Assembly: GCA_030639555.1 (NCBI GenBank)
Contig: DAOWCM010000063.1
Span: 1-9,833 of the forward strand
Direction of reading: 5' to 3'
DNA length: 9,833 nucleotides
From: Candidatus Eiseniibacteriota bacterium
GTDB lineage: Bacteria > Joyebacterota > Joyebacteria > Joyebacterales > Joyebacteraceae
Under the pieces are notes generated by a model. It saw only the letters and a list, made by a program, of their open reading frames with translations. It did not search any database and was not told where the DNA came from. The position numbers and the translations under genes are program-made. Of this stretch, positions 1-7,251 are shown piece after piece; position 1 is the stretch's first letter; every line of letters begins with the position of its first letter.

Positions 1-1
1 C

Positions 2-1276
2 GTCGGCGGCGCACTGATGGCCAGCGCGCTCGCGCACCGAATGAGCAGCGCCGTGGAGCAGAGCCGCGAGAGGACACGTGAGCTTCGGAGCCTGGAGGCT
101 CTGGGTAGGGCGATAGTCGATGGGCCGCCTGATACGTCGAAGCTGCCGGAGCTACTCCATGAGCACGTGGGCGAGATGTTCGCGATGTGCACCATCGACG
201 TCCGCCTGTTTCCTCAGCGGGAGCTTCTGCACGAGCCCGACTACATGGACCGGCCGGACGACGTGGTGTGGGAGTGGCTGCAGGCGACGGGCGAGACGCT
301 TGGCTCCCCGGCCCGGCGCGAACTGCCCTGGGGCGTCACGCCCAGAAGCCACGGGCTCGTCCTCGTGCCCATAGTGCACAGTGAGACCGGTGCCACGATC
401 GGCGGTATCTGTCTGCGGAAACGCGTGAATCCGGAAACCGTGTCTGACGTCATCCCGGCGATTCAGTCGGTCGCCGCCCAGATCGCTTCGGCGCTCCACG
501 GGGAGGAGCCATACTGGCTGATGCTGCGTCACCTGAGAGCCGAGGAGGAGCTTGCCGTGGCGGCCGACATGCAGGCGAGCCTCATGCCGTCGAGCGCCCC
601 GCACGTCCCGGGCTGGGAGTTCAAAGCCATCATAGATTCCGCTCGGGAGGCATCGGGGGATTTCATCGACCTCATTCCGCTGTCCGAGGGCCGGTGGGGG
701 ATCCTCGTGGCCGACGTGTCGGGCAAGGGTGTGGCCGCGGCGCTCTACATGGCGATGGTGCGCACGCTCATCCGCACCTACGCCTTCGAGCATGAATCCG
801 CGCCTGCGGCCGTCATGTCCGCCGCGAACCGTCGGATTCTCTCGGACACCAACGACGACTCGTTCGTGACGGCCTTCTACGCGGTGCTCGATCCGGCGAC
901 GGGAGCGCTTCAGTACTGCAACGCGGGCCACAACCCCCCGTACCTCTTCCGCACGCAGAACGGCGGCACCGTCGCGGAACTGCGGGGCACGGGGATCCCG
1001 CTCGGCATGCTGGAGGACGCGGTCTGGGAAGGTGGCGAGGTCACGATGCTTCCGGGCGACCGACTGCTGACCTACACAGACGGCGCGACCGACGCGCAGA
1101 ACCTCGACGAAGAGCCTTTCGGAGAACGGCGCCTGCTCGAGGTGGCGAAGGCCAACGTCAGGGCCACCCCCATCGAGATGAGAACCGCCGTCTTCGACGA
1201 TATCAAAAGCTTCGTGGGCGATGCGCCGCAGGAAGACGACATAACACTCATGGTGGTCGCGCGCGACGGGGCGTGA
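2..1276 (+). CDS. GAF-SpoIIE (PP2C-type) serine phosphatase, 5' end outside window
   Basis: Serine/threonine protein phosphatase of the SpoIIE/RsbU class. Relatives dephosphorylate anti-sigma-factor antagonists in partner-switching control. Numbering is from the first ATG at 17. Residues about 24-160 look like a GAF sensor domain, about 168-190 a helical linker ending in QASLMP, and about 200-416 the PP2C-type domain. Visible metal-binding motifs are GDFID (D215, D218), VADVSGKG (D233), CNAGHNPP (301-308), TDGATD (D355) and the C-terminal EDDIT (D407, D408), so the catalytic core looks intact. The frame stays open to the left edge and no ribosome binding site precedes the ATG at 17. The first residues (VGGALMASALAHRMS) resemble the cytoplasmic end of a membrane helix, so the real protein probably starts upstream with membrane segments; this is inference. 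The S9 peptidase starts 21 nt after the stop, so co-transcription is likely. No anti-sigma factor or STAS partner is visible here. Confidence 0.9.
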   Translation, partial: VGGALMASALAHRMSSAVEQSRERTRELRSLEALGRAIVDGPPDTSKLPELLHEHVGEMFAMCTIDVRLFPQRELLHEPDYMDRPDDVVWEWLQATGETLGSPARRELPWGVTPRSHGLVLVPIVHSETGATIGGICLRKRVNPETVSDVIPAIQSVAAQIASALHGEEPYWLMLRHLRAEEELAVAADMQASLMPSSAPHVPGWEFKAIIDSAREASGDFIDLIPLSEGRWGILVADVSGKGVAAALYMAMVRTLIRTYAFEHESAPAAVMSAANRRILSDTNDDSFVTAFYAVLDPATGALQYCNAGHNPPYLFRTQNGGTVAELRGTGIPLGMLEDAVWEGGEVTMLPGDRLLTYTDGATDAQNLDEEPFGERRLLEVAKANVRATPIEMRTAVFDDIKSFVGDAPQEDDITLMVVARDGA

Positions 1277-1286
1277 CGGCTTCATC

Positions 1287-1291
1287 GGAGG
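1287..1291 (+). promoter_or_regulatory. Ribosome binding site of the S9 peptidase gene
   Basis: GGAGG lies 6 nt before the ATG at 1298 and just after the phosphatase stop codon. It supports the chosen start and translation from a shared transcript. Confidence 0.8.
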
Positions 1292-1297
1292 ACATAC

Positions 1298-3205
1298 ATG
1301 GCACGCATCGAATCGCTGCTCTCGGCGAGGCTCTTTCTGGTACCGCAGGCCGTGGAGGACAGGCTCTTCTTCATGAGCAACCTGTCCGGTCACCTGAGTC
1401 TCTACGCGATGGACGTGGGCGGCAGCGTGCCCGAGCCGCTGCTCCCTCCGCACATCGCTCTGCAGAACCCCCATCTTATGAGCGGCGCGTCGTTCGTCGT
1501 CTTCCCGTCGCTCGGGCGTATCTTCGTCATGATTGACAGCGACGGCGATGAGATCTACAAGCCGCTGCTCGTGCCCGTTGACGGGGGATTCCCCGAGCCT
1601 GCTTTCCCAGGCAGATTCGACGGGGAGGCCGTCCACTGCGTCGACTACGATATCGAGGGTACGCTCGTGTACCTTCTGGCGGAGTCGCAGAGCGAGTCGA
1701 TGCACACGTCGTACCGCTGCGACCTCGCGACCGGGGAAATCACGAAGCTCGCCGCGAGCGCCTACGGAGCATATCCGGTCGGCGCCAATGACTCACATGA
1801 CAAGGCGGTCGTCATCGACGCCTACGGGGCTGGTGACCACGTTGTGTACCTCAAGGAGGACGGGTCCGACGACCTCAGGCTGCTCTACGGCGTGCCGCTC
1901 GCGGCTCGCGGCGAGGACGACAAGGTGCCGCCGAACAGCATCTCGGACTGCTCGTTCGTTCGCGACGACTCGGGGCTGCTTCTTTTCACCTCGCTTTTCA
2001 GCGACACGTACGGCCTGGGGTACATGGACCTCGCGGACCCCGCAAACCCCGTGCCCGTTCCAGTCGAGGGCGCGGTCCACACGGGCGAAGGGGAACTGAC
2101 CGACCTCAGGCACGTGCGCGATGATCTGTACCTGGTTGGCTACAACATAGACGGTTGCTCGTGGCTGTACGAGGGGCGCTTCGACGAGGATGCCCTGACC
2201 ATGACGCTGGAACGCGTGCTCGCGGGGAGTGGAGAGCTCTCGGCCGGCGTCCTGGAGTCGTACCGCTACGATCGCGTCGGAGACCGGTACACTCTCTCCT
2301 TCTCGACGGCCATCTCTCCGACCCAGATCTACATCATCGAGGGAACGTCCAGGGACCGGATGACGCGCCAGACGCGGGAGCGGGTGCTGGGGATATCGCC
2401 CGAGATGTTGTCGGCGGGGGAGGACGCGTCGTTCACGTCGTTCGACGGACTTCGGGTCTCGGCGCGCCTCTACCTGCCGCCCGAGTCGCTGGGGTTAGAG
2501 GGACCCCGCCCGCTCGTGTACTACCTGCACGGCGGTCCCCAGGCCCAGGAGCGGCCGGACTTCGCGTGGTTCTCCATGCCGCTCATCCAGTTCCTGGCCA
2601 TGAGTGGGTTCGCCGTCTTCGTGCCCAACGTGCGCGGCAGCACGGGCTACGGGTTCGACTACATGAGCAGGGTCGTGCGCGACTGGGGAGGTGCTGACAG
2701 GCTCGATCACGTGCACGCTATGACGGAAGTGCTCCCGAGCGACGCGCGCCTGGACGTCGGGCGAGCGGGCGTGGTGGGAAGGTCCTACGGCGGGTACATG
2801 ACCCTGACGATGGCGGCGCGGCATCCGGAGCTCTGGGCGGGGGCGGTCGATATGTTCGGCCCGTACGACCTCATCGGGTTCGCGAGCCGCGTGCCGGAGA
2901 CCTGGAAGCCCTTCATGGCGTTTCTCATGGGCGATCCCGAGACGGAGAAGGACTTCCTCATCGAGCGCTCGCCCGGCACGTACATCAAGGACATCGCCTG
3001 CCCGCTTCTCGTCATACAGGGCAAGAACGACCCGCGCGTGGTCGAGGTGGAGTCGCGCGAACTCGTCGAGGAACTCAAGGGCATGGGCAAAGACGTGAGC
3101 TACCTGATGTTCGAGGATGAGGGGCACGATGTTCTCAAGTTCGAGAACCGCGTGACGTGCTACAATGCCATCGCCGACTTCTTCATCAAGCACCTGAAAC
3201 CGTAG
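1298..3205 (+). CDS. S9-family prolyl-oligopeptidase-like serine peptidase
   Basis: Predicted serine peptidase of family S9 (acylaminoacyl-peptidase/prolyl oligopeptidase group), which cleaves short peptides. The 635-aa length is usual for the family. Residues about 1-360 form the N-terminal beta-propeller, which gates substrate size in known members. Residues about 380-635 are the alpha/beta-hydrolase domain. The oxyanion-region HGGP is at 411-414, the nucleophile S496 sits in GRSYGGYM, the acid is D578 in QGKNDPR, and the base is H610 in EDEGHD, so the triad is complete. There is no signal peptide, so it is probably cytoplasmic. The ATG is preceded by GGAGG at 6 nt. It follows the phosphatase gene by 21 nt; a functional link between the two is possible but unproven. 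Exact substrate preference (acyl-peptide or proline) cannot be read from the sequence. Confidence 0.95.
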   Translation: MARIESLLSARLFLVPQAVEDRLFFMSNLSGHLSLYAMDVGGSVPEPLLPPHIALQNPHLMSGASFVVFPSLGRIFVMIDSDGDEIYKPLLVPVDGGFPEPAFPGRFDGEAVHCVDYDIEGTLVYLLAESQSESMHTSYRCDLATGEITKLAASAYGAYPVGANDSHDKAVVIDAYGAGDHVVYLKEDGSDDLRLLYGVPLAARGEDDKVPPNSISDCSFVRDDSGLLLFTSLFSDTYGLGYMDLADPANPVPVPVEGAVHTGEGELTDLRHVRDDLYLVGYNIDGCSWLYEGRFDEDALTMTLERVLAGSGELSAGVLESYRYDRVGDRYTLSFSTAISPTQIYIIEGTSRDRMTRQTRERVLGISPEMLSAGEDASFTSFDGLRVSARLYLPPESLGLEGPRPLVYYLHGGPQAQERPDFAWFSMPLIQFLAMSGFAVFVPNVRGSTGYGFDYMSRVVRDWGGADRLDHVHAMTEVLPSDARLDVGRAGVVGRSYGGYMTLTMAARHPELWAGAVDMFGPYDLIGFASRVPETWKPFMAFLMGDPETEKDFLIERSPGTYIKDIACPLLVIQGKNDPRVVEVESRELVEELKGMGKDVSYLMFEDEGHDVLKFENRVTCYNAIADFFIKHLKP

Positions 3206-3231
3206 CGGCGCAGTCCGCTCCCCGCGTTGCC

Positions 3232-3254
3232 GGACGCTTGCCGCGTGAGCGTCC
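3232..3254 (+). other. GC-rich hairpin between peptidase and CYTH genes
   Basis: GGACGCT (3232-3238) and AGCGTCC (3248-3254) form a perfect 7-bp stem. Wobble and C-G pairs (3239/3247, 3240/3246, 3241/3245) can extend it to 10 bp with a 3-nt loop. It lies in the 92-nt gap after the peptidase stop. No U-tract follows on the plus strand, so it is not a standard intrinsic terminator. It may attenuate, stabilise the upstream mRNA end, or mean nothing. Confidence 0.35.
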
Positions 3255-3286
3255 TCTCACTGTGCGGATGACCGCTCACTCAGCCC

Positions 3287-3291
3287 GGAGG
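3287..3291 (+). promoter_or_regulatory. Ribosome binding site that sets the CYTH gene start
   Basis: GGAGG stands 6 nt before the GTG at 3298, the same spacing as for the peptidase gene. Upstream in-frame ATGs at 3157 and 3268 have no comparable site. The one at 3157 would overlap the peptidase coding region and add residues unlike the family. Confidence 0.65.
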
Positions 3292-3297
3292 CAGGGC

Positions 3298-3831
3298 GTG
3301 GGACGCAACATCGAGATCAAAGCGCGGGCCGCTGATTTCGCCGGCCAGCGGGCGCGGGCAGAGAAGCTCGCCGGCTCAGGGCCGGAGGTCCTGGCGCAGG
3401 AGGACACGTTCTTCAGGGCGAAGCGGGGGAGGCTCAAGCTTCGCCGCTTTGACGAGGACCGGGGCGAGCTCATATACTACGAGCGGGCAAACGCCCGCGG
3501 ACCCTCCGAGTCGCGCTACATGATCCTGCAGACGCGCGAGGCCGTCACCCTCAGGGACGCCCTCTCGAAAGCGCTGGGCGTTTCAGGAGTGGTCCGAAAG
3601 CGACGCGAGGTCTACCATGTGGCGGGGACGCGGGTCCACCTGGACACGGTCGAGGGCCTCGGCGAGTTCATAGAGCTCGAGGCGGTACTGGGGCCCGATG
3701 AATCGCAGGAGGACGGCCGCGCACGCGTCCGGGCACTCGTAGAAGCGCTCGGAATATCCGACGGAGATCTCATCGACCGGGCATACATCGACCTGCTGCT
3801 CGATCGTCGAACCGAAGAGGACGATCCATGA
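3298..3831 (+). CDS. CYTH-domain protein, class IV adenylyl cyclase type (CyaB-like)
   Basis: CYTH-superfamily triphosphate tunnel enzyme. Family members convert ATP to cAMP (class IV cyclases) or hydrolyse triphosphates such as thiamine triphosphate or inorganic triphosphate in the cytoplasm. The 177-aa length fits. Family signatures in order are NIEIKAR (4-10), QEDTFF (34-39), GRLKLRR (44-50), YYERAN followed by GPSESRY (60-74), VVRKRREVY (98-106), HLDTVEGLGEFIELE (114-128) and a C-terminal YIDLLL. The ExExK motif reads N-I-E-I-K: its first Glu is Asn, which as I recall is common in this subgroup. The basic and acidic tunnel residues are otherwise present. GTG is preferred over ATG 3268 because of the GGAGG at 3287-3291 and because the family usually begins directly at the ExExK strand. 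Its stop overlaps the next start (ATGA), so translation is probably coupled. The actual substrate is uncertain. Confidence 0.87.
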   Translation: MGRNIEIKARAADFAGQRARAEKLAGSGPEVLAQEDTFFRAKRGRLKLRRFDEDRGELIYYERANARGPSESRYMILQTREAVTLRDALSKALGVSGVVRKRREVYHVAGTRVHLDTVEGLGEFIELEAVLGPDESQEDGRARVRALVEALGISDGDLIDRAYIDLLLDRRTEEDDP

Positions 3832-4619
3832 GTTCCGTTGAGGTGCACGATATGCTCCCGGAAGACGAGTACTTCGTCTCGACGTGCACTCACGAGAACG
3901 AGTCGGATGAGATCGATGCCTCGGCGCGCCGGCGCCTGGCCTGGCTGCGCTCTCACGAGCCCGACGGGTTGCGCGTCAAGGTCGCGCTCATGGAAGGCAG
4001 GCGCGTGGGTTTCCTGTTCGCAATGCCCATCGACGTCAGCCCCTGGGGGCCGCTGGGTGAAGACCTCCTGGTCTTTCCCTGTCTCTACGTTCTGAACGAC
4101 GAGCAGAAGCATGGCGCAGGACGGGCTCTCGTCGCCGCCGCGGAGGACGAGGCGCGGGTTCAGGGCCTCCGGGGCGTCGCGACCTTCGGATACTATTGGG
4201 AGGACTTCTGGTTCATGCCGGCGCCCTTCTTCGAGAGGCACGGCTACGAGGTCGCCGAGAAGCGGGGGCAGCTGTCGGTGATGTGGAAGCCGCTCGCGCC
4301 TGACGCTGTGCCGCCGCGGATGCTCACGCCTGCCTATGAGTTTGAGCCGGTGCCGGGGAAGGTCGTGGTGGACCTCTTCTGGCACACGTTCTGCGAGACC
4401 TGCGACATCGAGGCCGCCAGGGTCAAGGAGGTCGCCGCGGAATTCGGCGACCGTGTGGTGCTCAGAGAGTACTGCGGGGACGACCGTGACACCTTGCTCA
4501 AGCATCAGATTCCTCGTGCCATCTACGTTCAGGGTAACGAGATCGGATGGGGATATGAAGCGCCCAGGGACGGTATTAGAGACGCCATCCGGGCAGCGCT
4601 CGAGCGCGCGGACACCTGA
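3828..4619 (+). CDS. GNAT acetyltransferase with C-terminal YoaP/thioredoxin-like domain
   Basis: A 263-aa two-domain protein. Residues about 1-155 are a GNAT N-acetyltransferase fold with the acetyl-CoA pyrophosphate-binding signature QKHGAGRA (93-100) and the typical late motif FFERHGYE (134-141). Residues about 160-260 resemble the YoaP-like thioredoxin-fold domain: a beta-strand VVVDLFWHTFCETC carries CxxC at C189 and C192, and a cis-Pro-like element (IPRAIYV, 228-234) lies where thioredoxins have one. A further Cys is at 216. GNAT-YoaP fusions are known from Bacillus YoaP and clostridial homologues, but their substrate is not established. The ATG at 3828 overlaps the CYTH stop (ATGA), and AGAGGA at 3815-3820 can serve as ribosome binding site. 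The CxxC could be redox-active or metal-binding; the sequence does not decide. No signal peptide, so probably cytosolic. Confidence 0.85.
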   Translation: MSSVEVHDMLPEDEYFVSTCTHENESDEIDASARRRLAWLRSHEPDGLRVKVALMEGRRVGFLFAMPIDVSPWGPLGEDLLVFPCLYVLNDEQKHGAGRALVAAAEDEARVQGLRGVATFGYYWEDFWFMPAPFFERHGYEVAEKRGQLSVMWKPLAPDAVPPRMLTPAYEFEPVPGKVVVDLFWHTFCETCDIEAARVKEVAAEFGDRVVLREYCGDDRDTLLKHQIPRAIYVQGNEIGWGYEAPRDGIRDAIRAALERADT

Positions 4620-4635
4620 GGGGCATAGGCCCACG

Positions 4636-5619
4636 ATGAACTTCACGTTGAGGACGATGACCGAGCTGGATCTGCCTGCAGTGGCCGAGATCGAGGCCGG
4701 TGTCTTCACCGACTGGTACAGGATCTACCGCCGCGAGCCCGAGCCTCTGTCCGAGAGAACGGTGGAGGCTCTTCGCTACGCCATCTCGCTCGATCCCGAC
4801 GGAAACCTCGTGGCCGTGGCCGATGACGGGGCCATGGTCGGTTTCATTCTTGCGAGGACATGGGGGAAGGTCGGCTGGTTTGGCACGTTCGGCGTGCCCA
4901 CGCAGTTCCAGGGGCTCGGCATAGGCACGGCGCTCGTCAACCGCGCGGTGGACTACCTCGAGCAGAAGGCCGACATCATCGGCCTCGAGACCATGCCGGA
5001 GAGCGGGGCGAACATCGGCCTTTACACGAAGCTCGGGTTCGTCGCCACTTATCCGACCCACATACTGGAGCTGCCGCTCATCCGCGAGGCGGAGAGGTTC
5101 AGCAACCCGCGCGTCGAGGAGACCGTCGTCTGGGAGACACTGGGGAGTTCAGGTCTACGCCGGACGCTTCGGGAGATGCGCGAGATCAGCGACTCGATCC
5201 TGTCCGGCCTCGACTACTCGGGGGAGGTGGAGGCCATCCATGCTCACGGCTTCGGACGGACGCTTCTTTCACGGGGCGCGGGTGACAGGCTCGACGGCTT
5301 CGCGATACTGAGAAGCACTTCCATCAGGCGAGAGAACATATCGGGGCGCGCCTACATTCACGCCCTCGCGGTGAGACCGGGCGCGGACGGCCCGGCCGTC
5401 CTCGACGACCTGCTGCGGCAGGTCTGGGCGTCGTGCGTGTCACTGGGATTAGCCCGCGTGGCGGCCGGCTTGAGCGGCCGCTACCAGAGTGCGCTTCTCC
5501 TGCTCCTGGAACGCGGCTTCCGCGTGATGCGCGCAGGTATTCGGATGGTCCGCCTGCCTGTTTCGGAGGAGGTCTTCAGCGCGTCCGATGCGATCCATCT
5601 GTCGAGGTGGGCGGGGTAG
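4636..5619 (+). CDS. Tandem-GNAT N-acetyltransferase
   Basis: A 327-aa protein of two GNAT halves. The first (about 1-145) has the full acetyl-CoA signature QGLGIGTA (92-99) and the GLYTKLGF motif (128-135). The second (about 185-320) keeps the GNAT pattern, with strand RAYIHALAVRPG (238-249), helix LLRQVWASCVSLG and ending ALLLLLERGFRVMR (286-299). It lacks an obvious Q/RxxGxG/A loop and may be a degenerate or substrate-binding half, as in the Acetyltransf_18 type. ATG 4636 is chosen because the family starts at such an FTLRTMTELDLPAV strand-helix. The longer open frame from 4336 would lie inside the preceding gene and encodes arginine/serine-rich shadow sequence. A GAGGGG at 4618-4623 overlaps the upstream stop, and AGGC at 4627-4630 sits closer to the start. 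The 16-nt gap indicates the same operon as the GNAT-thioredoxin gene. Substrate unknown. Confidence 0.88.
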   Translation: MNFTLRTMTELDLPAVAEIEAGVFTDWYRIYRREPEPLSERTVEALRYAISLDPDGNLVAVADDGAMVGFILARTWGKVGWFGTFGVPTQFQGLGIGTALVNRAVDYLEQKADIIGLETMPESGANIGLYTKLGFVATYPTHILELPLIREAERFSNPRVEETVVWETLGSSGLRRTLREMREISDSILSGLDYSGEVEAIHAHGFGRTLLSRGAGDRLDGFAILRSTSIRRENISGRAYIHALAVRPGADGPAVLDDLLRQVWASCVSLGLARVAAGLSGRYQSALLLLLERGFRVMRAGIRMVRLPVSEEVFSASDAIHLSRWAG

Positions 5620-5647
5620 CCGGTCGTCCCCGGAGTAGCTTGCCTGG

Positions 5648-5682
5648 GACCAGGTGTTTCGCTGGTCGACCCCTAGTCGATC
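5648..5682. terminator. Weak hairpins between convergent operons
   Basis: In the 53-nt gap between the convergent stop codons, GACCAG (5648-5653) pairs with CTGGTC (5662-5667) around an 8-nt loop. An alternative stem uses 5664-5670 and 5676-5682 (TCGAC/GTCGA core) and overlaps the minus-strand stop codon. The two exclude each other. Neither has a U-tract on either strand, so intrinsic termination is only a guess from position. Confidence 0.25.
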
Positions 5683-6308
5683 ACATGCAGCAGATCTGAA
5701 AGCAGGAAGTAGAGCCTGCCGATGAGGAGGGAGATACGCGCCATCAGCGTGTATCCGAAGGACGCCCCGAAGCTGACCATGATGAAGACGATGCCCACCC
5801 GCGCCATCCACCCCAGCGCACCCTTGTGAGGTTTCGAGAAGTAGAAATAGAGGACGGTCGTTATCACGCCCACCGTCAGGATCACGTTGTTCAGGCTGAC
5901 GATGTTCCATCCCGTCACCGGCAGAAGCGTCGCCTGCATCTGGGGCATCACGTAGCCCTGTATGTTCGCCGTGATCCCCAGGCCCGCGCCGATGCCCACC
6001 GTGAAGGCGATGGGCCATCTCGACAGCCACGCGGTCTTAGGGAACCAGCGCGACAGCATGATCAGCCCTAGCGCGCCGGGAACCAGCAGGATCCACCTCT
6101 CCAGGCCGGTCTCGTCCTGGAAGCCCTGTATGAGCATGGGGTAGACGTCGAAGAACGCGACGTAGATCAGCCAGTAGCCCGCGGACACACCGACGTAGAT
6201 GTGTTCGGCGAGCTTGTAGACCGGGTTGTCCTTGTACAGGAATGAGAATATCGCGAGGGTCAGAAACCCCGCCAGCCACGTTCCTATGAGCATCGTGGTC
6301 GAACCCAT
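5673..6308 (-). CDS. Polytopic membrane protein of unknown function, last gene of membrane module
   Basis: A 211-aa, very hydrophobic protein with about six or seven predicted membrane helices (roughly 5-24, 38-57, 71-87, 100-118, 137-157, 166-186, 188-206). No enzymatic motif is visible. The stretch LYKDNPVYKLAEHIYVGVSAGY (24-45), between the first helices, looks like a conserved family signature; I associate it with uncharacterised membrane proteins of several candidate phyla, from memory only. The ATG at 6308 has GGAG 5 nt upstream (6314-6317). It lies 51 nt after the TM-domain-TM gene and probably ends the transcript. By context it is likely a membrane subunit of a complex with the other three module proteins. 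No pore, transporter or protease signature supports a more precise role. Confidence 0.85.
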   Translation of the reverse strand: MGSTTMLIGTWLAGFLTLAIFSFLYKDNPVYKLAEHIYVGVSAGYWLIYVAFFDVYPMLIQGFQDETGLERWILLVPGALGLIMLSRWFPKTAWLSRWPIAFTVGIGAGLGITANIQGYVMPQMQATLLPVTGWNIVSLNNVILTVGVITTVLYFYFSKPHKGALGWMARVGIVFIMVSFGASFGYTLMARISLLIGRLYFLLSDLLHVID

Positions 6309-6359
6309 TCCGTCTCCGTGCCTGGGACGCCCGGCGTGGACCGGGGCGTCCTGGTTCCC

Positions 6360-7208
6360 CTAAGCGGCCCGGCGGCCGTGCTTCCTGGTGAAGTAGTGGC
6401 CGAGGTTGCCGAGGACGATGAACCCGATGACCAGGAGATGCGCCCACTGCTGAGCCGGCATTCCCCGCGTTCCGAGGCCCGGCTGTCCTATCAGCGTCTC
6501 GTACTCGGCCGCGCCCTTCAAGCCCCCCACCAGTCCCTCGATCTGACCCGACTGGAGGTACGGATAGGCGTCGGGCGCCATCACGGCCGTGGTCCCGAAC
6601 GTCATCTTCTGGTCGAACCGCGCCTGAGTGTAGCGCACCCAGTAGTCGATCACCGCACCGTGCTCGAATCCGAACAGGAGGTCGATGTCATCGTACGAGT
6701 GGATGTCCTCCGTTATCGGCATCTCCCGTAGAGGCGTGCCCTGATAGTCGCTGGCGAAGATGTCCTCGATCTCCCTGCCCATCGCGATCATGACCGCGAT
6801 GTAGCCCGGGCGGTAGCCCAGGTCGACGTAGTCGACGCCGTACTCCTTGTCGTACTCTGCCGCGACCTGCTCGAGCGCCATGTGGCCTAAGGGCAGGCCG
6901 ATGGCGATATGTCCGAGCATTAGCACCTTGACGTCCTTGGCGAAGGCCTGCCGCAGGACCGCGTGCAGCATGGGCATGAGCTCCGGTGCCGACGTGGCGT
7001 CGAAGTCGATCGAGATCATCATGTAGTCGCCAGGCGAGAGCGCTTCGACCGAAGCGTGCGCTCTTACGACGGGTGCCGTGGGCTTGATCTCGCCGCCGGT
7101 GCTGACGATGAGGGGGATGGTGACGCACACCGCGAGGACCAGGAAGATGATCCTCCTGTCGATGTTGTTCATCACTTCCCAGAAACCTCTGCGTCCACCT
7201 TCTGCCAC
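6360..7208 (-). CDS. TM-domain-TM protein of unknown function in the membrane module
   Basis: A 282-aa protein with a short basic N-terminus, a membrane helix at about 19-36, a soluble alpha/beta-looking domain at about 40-245, a second helix at about 254-271 and a basic tail (TRKHGRRAA). By the positive-inside rule both ends are cytoplasmic and the domain is outside. Patterns such as STGGEIKPTAPV (36-47), GDYMMISIDFDA (60-71), GYRPGYIAVM (131-140) and YPYLQSGQIEGLVGGLKG (215-232) look conserved rather than random, but I do not recognise a catalytic site. YL-x(11)-LKG and GY-x-A echo the soluble domain of the fibronectin gene product two genes upstream. The GTG start at 7208 has AAGGAGG 4 nt upstream; ATG at codon 13 is an alternative without that support. 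Gaps are 43 nt upstream and 51 nt downstream, so it is in the same operon as its neighbours. Confidence 0.85.
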   Translation of the reverse strand: MAEGGRRGFWEVMNNIDRRIIFLVLAVCVTIPLIVSTGGEIKPTAPVVRAHASVEALSPGDYMMISIDFDATSAPELMPMLHAVLRQAFAKDVKVLMLGHIAIGLPLGHMALEQVAAEYDKEYGVDYVDLGYRPGYIAVMIAMGREIEDIFASDYQGTPLREMPITEDIHSYDDIDLLFGFEHGAVIDYWVRYTQARFDQKMTFGTTAVMAPDAYPYLQSGQIEGLVGGLKGAAEYETLIGQPGLGTRGMPAQQWAHLLVIGFIVLGNLGHYFTRKHGRRAA

Positions 7209-7212
7209 CGGC

Positions 7213-7219
7213 CCTCCTT
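7213..7219 (-). promoter_or_regulatory. Ribosome binding site of the TM-domain-TM gene
   Basis: AAGGAGG on the minus strand lies 4 nt before the GTG at 7208. It favours this start over the internal ATG at codon 13. Confidence 0.7.
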
Positions 7220-7251
7220 GGGTTTCCTCAGTGCCGGGACGCGCCCCCGTC

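Noticed and set aside
152..1705. 517-aa open frame on the minus strand opposite the phosphatase and peptidase genes
   Set aside because: Its residues are rich in His, Arg and Val with no domain pattern. It mirrors two genes with intact catalytic motifs, so it is a GC-driven antisense shadow.
3157..3297. Longer start for the CYTH protein at 3157 or 3268
   Set aside because: The first lies within the peptidase coding region and neither has a good ribosome binding site. The added residues do not resemble the family N-terminus.
4336..4635. Longer start for the tandem-GNAT protein
   Set aside because: The extra 100 codons lie in the preceding gene in another frame and encode Arg/Ser-rich shadow sequence.
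3612..4709. 365-aa open frame on the minus strand opposite the CYTH and GNAT genes
   Set aside because: No family features are visible, and it spans the stop/start junctions of three well-supported plus-strand genes.
5449..6030. 193-aa minus-strand open frame at the convergent junction
   Set aside because: It is out of frame with the 211-aa membrane protein and antisense to the tandem-GNAT end. It has no ribosome binding site or hydrophobic pattern.
6037..6447. 136-aa minus-strand open frame across the gap between the 282-aa and 211-aa genes
   Set aside because: It overlaps both real genes in another frame and is Arg/Pro/Gly-rich, typical of shadow frames.
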